From assembly GCA_031732875.1 (NCBI GenBank), contig JAVMKL010000032.1:1-8307 (forward strand): a DNA stretch of 8,307 nucleotides. Reading direction: 5' to 3'. A model generated the notes under the pieces. It made no database searches. It was given only the letters and a program-made list of their open reading frames with translations, and was not told the DNA's origin. This DNA is from JAVMKJ01 sp031732875. GTDB taxonomy: Bacteria; Pseudomonadota; Gammaproteobacteria; Competibacterales; Competibacteraceae. Of this stretch, positions 5,797 to 8,307 are shown piece by piece. The first letter of the stretch is position 1; each line of letters opens with the position of its first letter. The position numbers and the translations under genes are program-made.

Positions 5797-6375
5797 ATGG
5801 TTCATCAACTGCCCGAACTGCCTTATGCCAAAAACGCGCTGGAGCCGCACATCTCGGCCGAGACCATCGAGTATCACTACGGCAAGCATCACCAGACCTA
5901 CGTCACCAACCTGAACAACCTGATCAAGGGCACGGAATTCGAGAATCTGTCGCTCGAGGAGATCGTGCTGAAGTCCTCCGGCGGCATCTTTAACAACGCC
6001 GCGCAGGTATGGAACCACACCTTCTACTGGAACTGCCTGAAACCCAACGGCGGCGGCGAGCCGACCGGCGCGCTGGCCGAGGCGATCAACAAGAAGTTCG
6101 GTTCGTTCGCGGCCTTCAAGGAGGAGTTCGCCAAGTGCGCGGTCGGGACCTTCGGGTCCGGCTGGGGCTGGCTGGTCAAGAATCCGGACGGCTCGGTGGA
6201 ACTGCTGAGCACCTCCAACGCGGGCACGCCGGCGACCGCCGGCAAGAAGGCGCTGTTGACCTGCGACGTGTGGGAACACGCCTACTACGTCGATTACCGC
6301 AACCTGCGGCCCAAGTACGTCGAAGCGTTCTGGAACCTGGTCAACTGGGATTTCGCCGCCCGGCAGTACGCCTGA
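5797..6375 (+). CDS. sodB: Iron superoxide dismutase SodB
   Basis: SodB converts superoxide to oxygen and hydrogen peroxide in the cytoplasm. The 192-residue product is full length for the Fe/Mn family. All four metal ligands are visible: His27 (in EYHYGKHH), His74 (in VWNHTFYW), and Asp157 and His161 (in DVWEHAYY). Gln70 in AAQVWNHTFYW and the GTFGSGWGWLV block are typical of iron-dependent enzymes. The start has GGAGAG about 7 nt upstream, and MVHQLPELPYAKNALEPHIS is the usual N-terminus. It stands alone on the plus strand, divergent from the BON lipoprotein gene, and is closed by a strong terminator. Confidence 0.98.
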   Translation: MVHQLPELPYAKNALEPHISAETIEYHYGKHHQTYVTNLNNLIKGTEFENLSLEEIVLKSSGGIFNNAAQVWNHTFYWNCLKPNGGGEPTGALAEAINKKFGSFAAFKEEFAKCAVGTFGSGWGWLVKNPDGSVELLSTSNAGTPATAGKKALLTCDVWEHAYYVDYRNLRPKYVEAFWNLVNWDFAARQYA

Positions 6376-6391
6376 ACCGGCGATGCCGGCA

Positions 6392-6407
6392 CCGGTCGTT
6401 CGACCGG
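6392..6407 (+). other. Short stem-loop just after sodB
   Basis: CCGGTC and GACCGG pair around a GTTC loop (a further G-C pair is possible) 17 nt after the sodB stop. There is no T tract beyond GTTT. It may protect the 3' end of the transcript that continues to the terminator at 6434. Confidence 0.3.
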
Positions 6408-6433
6408 CCGGTTTCCGGGATTGATCGATGGCG

Positions 6434-6463
6434 GGCCAGTCCTCCGTGAGGGCTGGCCTTTTT
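6434..6463 (+). terminator. Intrinsic terminator of sodB
   Basis: GGCCAGTCCTC (6434-6444) and GAGGGCTGGCC (6448-6458) form an 11-bp stem with one G-T wobble and a CGT loop, followed by five T residues. This is a classical Rho-independent terminator and separates sodB from the NTPase gene. Confidence 0.95.
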
Positions 6464-6527
6464 CATGTCAGGTTATTTGACCGGCGCCGGGGGCGTGACA
6501 GGGGAGAGCCGTAATCAGTCCATGCTG

Positions 6528-6556
6528 TTGATTCTTTTAAACCTATCGATTACGTT
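6528..6556 (+). promoter_or_regulatory. Weak candidate promoter for the NACHT gene
   Basis: The 134-bp gap between the sodB terminator and the NACHT start has an AT-richer patch (about 6526-6556). TTGATT (6528-6533), a 17-bp spacer and TACGTT (6551-6556) give 4/6 and 3/6 consensus matches. Nothing else was seen in the gap. Confidence 0.2.
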
Positions 6557-6597
6557 GCGGTTCGATCATCGCGCCGCCGCTCGAGGACCTCGCCCCC

Positions 6598-8307
6598 ATG
6601 CCCACCCGCCTGGCTCACTTGCTCGCCGTGCGCTCCCAACGGACCGAGGCCGTGCTGGCGTATCTGGACGCCGTGCGAGCTTTGCCCGACCGGGAAGCGC
6701 CGGTGTATCTGGATAAACGTCCGCAGACCGAGCTGTACGTGCCGGTGGATATCCTGGTCCGCGAGCCGAAGGAAGCGGGCGCGGGCGGGGAGGCCGGCGG
6801 CCGGCCGCCGGGGGGCCGGGAGGGGTGGGCCGAGGACGACGACGGGACCTCCGGGCGGGAAGAACGGGGCCGGGATCAGGAAGAGCGCTGGCGCCGGGTG
6901 TCGTGGGCCGAGGCGTGGCCGAAGCTGCGCCGGGCGGTGGTGCTGGGCCGGCCGGGCGAGGGGAAGACCCTGCTGCTGCAAACGAGCGCCCGCGAATTGG
7001 CGGCGGGGGAAGCCGAGGCCTTGCGGGAATTCCGCACGAGCGCGGAGGCGGTGACGCTGCCGGTGTACCTGCGGCTGGCGGACGTGGCCGCCCACGCGGG
7101 GGCGGTCGATCCGTGGGGGGCGGCGGTTGCACAGAGTGCGGAGCGCCTGTTGCGGGCGCTCGCCCCCCCCGCCGGCTCCCGGCCTTCGGGATCGGGCGAT
7201 CGCCGCTCTTTGCGATCCACTGACCCTGCGCTCGGCCCGCTGCCATCTGTTCCTGGACGCCCTGGACGAAGTTCCCCAGCCGGCCGCGCTTAAAAACGTT
7301 TTGCAGGTCCTCGGCCCGGCCGAGTGCCGGGTGCTGGTGAGCAGCCGGCTGTCTGCCTATGACCCCGGACTCCTGCCGTGGCCGGCCGCCGAGCGGGTGG
7401 AATGCCGGATCGCGCCGTTTTCCCCCGCCCAGCGGCGGGCGTTCGTCGGCCGCTGGTTTCCGCACGACCCGGCTTCCGGAACGCGCTTGCAAACGTTGTT
7501 GGGCCACAATCCGCGCTTCGAGGATCTGACCCGCAACGCGCTGTTGTTATCGCTGGCCTGCGCGGTGGGCGAGCGCCACGAGTTGTCTCCGAACATCACG
7601 CGGGGCGAGCTGTACGAGGTGATCCTGGGGGACATGGCGAAGGGCGAATGGAAACCGGAAACCTCATCCCCGAATGCCACGCCGTTGTCGCCTGACTTTC
7701 TGCTCCGGCTCCTGGCGCGGATCGCGTTCGCCCGGTTGCGGGCCAATCCGGCGGGAAACTGGTTTCGTGCCGATGACTGGATCGACGACTGTATTGAAGC
7801 GATTGAAAAGCTGCATCTCAAACACCACGGGACCGACTCCATCCTGGCGCAACTGAACCGGATCGGGCTGCTGGTCTCGCCCGCCGATGGGTGGTTGATG
7901 TTTTTGCACCGCAGTTTCCTGGAATACCTGGCGGCGCGCCACCTAGCCTGGCGGGCGGAAACGGAGCGATGGCCGAAGTTTCTGGCGTTCGTGGACAAGA
8001 AAGCTTGGGACCCCCACTACCAGGAGGTCATGATGTTTCTGGCGGGCCGGCTGGCCGATCCCCGACCGGTGCTGGCATTGCTGGCTGACGAACGACGGGA
8101 CGACTATTTCCATCATCGCTTGGCGGTGGTGGCGCAGGGCCTGCCCGAACTTCAGGAGGCGGTGCGTGTCACGCCCCCGGTGGCGGCCTTGATCGACGCC
8201 ATCACTAAGCGGGCGGTTTCCATCTGGTGGAGCTATCGGTGCAAGGACACGGTGGACGCGGTCCCCCACCTGACCCGGGCCTTGCCGGCACTGGGCCGGG
8301 CGAACGG
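6598..8307 (+). CDS. NACHT-domain STAND NTPase, frame-broken and running off the right edge
   Basis: The first frame (6598-7293) encodes an N-terminal region of about 57 residues that I do not recognise. A Gly/Arg/Glu/Asp-rich linker follows (58-100), then Walker A GRPGEGKT at 117-124 and LPVYLRLADVA near 154-164. After a run of eight C (7163-7170) the homologous sequence moves to the next frame, which stays open from there to 8307. That frame carries Walker B LFLDALDEVP (about 217-226 of the joined protein), the sensor-like VLVSSRLSAYD, LTRNALLLSLAC, and the helical-domain motif FLHRSFLEYLAA near 435. Dropping one C joins the parts into a product of at least 569 residues. NACHT NTPases are signal-transducing switches; several bacterial ones are NLR-like anti-phage proteins. 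The C-terminal sensor and any further domains lie outside the window. The start has GAGG 11 nt upstream, and an in-frame stop at 6538 limits extension. As read, the frame would stop at 7293 and give a truncated protein without Walker B. Confidence 0.85.
6794..6811. repeat. 18-bp all-GC palindrome inside the NACHT linker
   Basis: Bases 6794-6811 read the same on both strands (centre GGCC) and consist only of G and C. They encode part of the Gly/Pro/Arg-rich linker between the N-terminal region and Walker A. The block is followed by a six-G run, so it is a hotspot for structure and for polymerase or sequencing slippage. Confidence 0.6.
7163..7170 (+). repeat. Eight-C homopolymer at the NACHT frame break
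   Basis: An uninterrupted C8 tract lies between Walker A and Walker B of the NACHT gene. Seven or ten C would give one continuous frame; eight ends translation at 7293. Such tracts slip during replication and cause on/off switching in known phase-variable genes. They are also common sites of base-calling error. Confidence 0.85.

Noticed and set aside
6598..7293. The 231-residue frame read as a complete small P-loop protein
   Set aside because: After the C8 tract its sequence turns into Ser/Pro/Arg-rich text without motifs, while the next frame continues the NACHT domain with Walker B.
6566..7507. Minus-strand open frame across the start of the NACHT gene
   Set aside because: Its product is low-complexity Pro/Arg/Ala sequence, opposite clear NACHT motifs on the plus strand.
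7357..7998. Minus-strand open frame across the NACHT helical region
   Set aside because: It is an antisense shadow rich in Ser and Arg; the plus strand here encodes NACHT motifs including FLHRSFLEYLAA.

Overview
The window looks like chromosomal DNA of a GC-rich gammaproteobacterium. The closest fit I can suggest is an environmental lineage of the Chromatiales/Competibacteraceae kind, inferred from protein character and gene content and not proven by any marker gene. It holds six complete genes, one incomplete gene of a large NTPase with a reading-frame break, and several well-supported regulatory signals. No rRNA, tRNA, insertion sequence or CRISPR array was seen.

Positions 5-2025 (minus strand) carry the ferrous-iron import operon feoA-feoB. 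The two genes overlap by 4 bp (ATGA), and a perfect 21-bp Fur-box-like palindrome lies just before feoA. Positions 2205-2657 (minus) encode a 150-residue protein I do not recognise; it has an extended -10 promoter and a leader that can form several stem-loops. Positions 2892-3230 (minus) are grxD, a monothiol CGFS glutaredoxin ending in a textbook intrinsic terminator. Positions 3307-5157 (minus) are an asparagine-synthetase-like amidotransferase that best resembles the enzyme making the osmolyte N-acetylglutaminylglutamine amide (NAGGN). It follows by 31 bp a small BON-domain lipoprotein (5189-5542, minus). The lipoprotein gene diverges from sodB (iron superoxide dismutase, 5797-6375, plus), which ends in a strong intrinsic terminator.

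From 6598 to the right edge (plus) lies a NACHT-type STAND NTPase gene that continues out of the window. Walker A is in one frame, while Walker B and the rest of the NACHT module are in the next frame. The break maps to a run of eight C residues, so the gene is a phase-variable locus, a pseudogene, or carries a sequencing error. Proteins of this class include bacterial NLR-like anti-phage factors, so this is the accessory part of the window and the best candidate for an undescribed system.

Functionally, the left two thirds form a stress and iron neighbourhood: Fe(II) uptake, Fe-S-linked glutaredoxin and Fe superoxide dismutase concern iron and oxidative stress, while the BON lipoprotein and the NAGGN-type amidotransferase suggest envelope and osmotic stress. 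No intergenic stretch exceeds 300 bases. The longest are 5543-5796 (divergent promoter region) and 2658-2891 (structured leader, promoter and grxD terminator).
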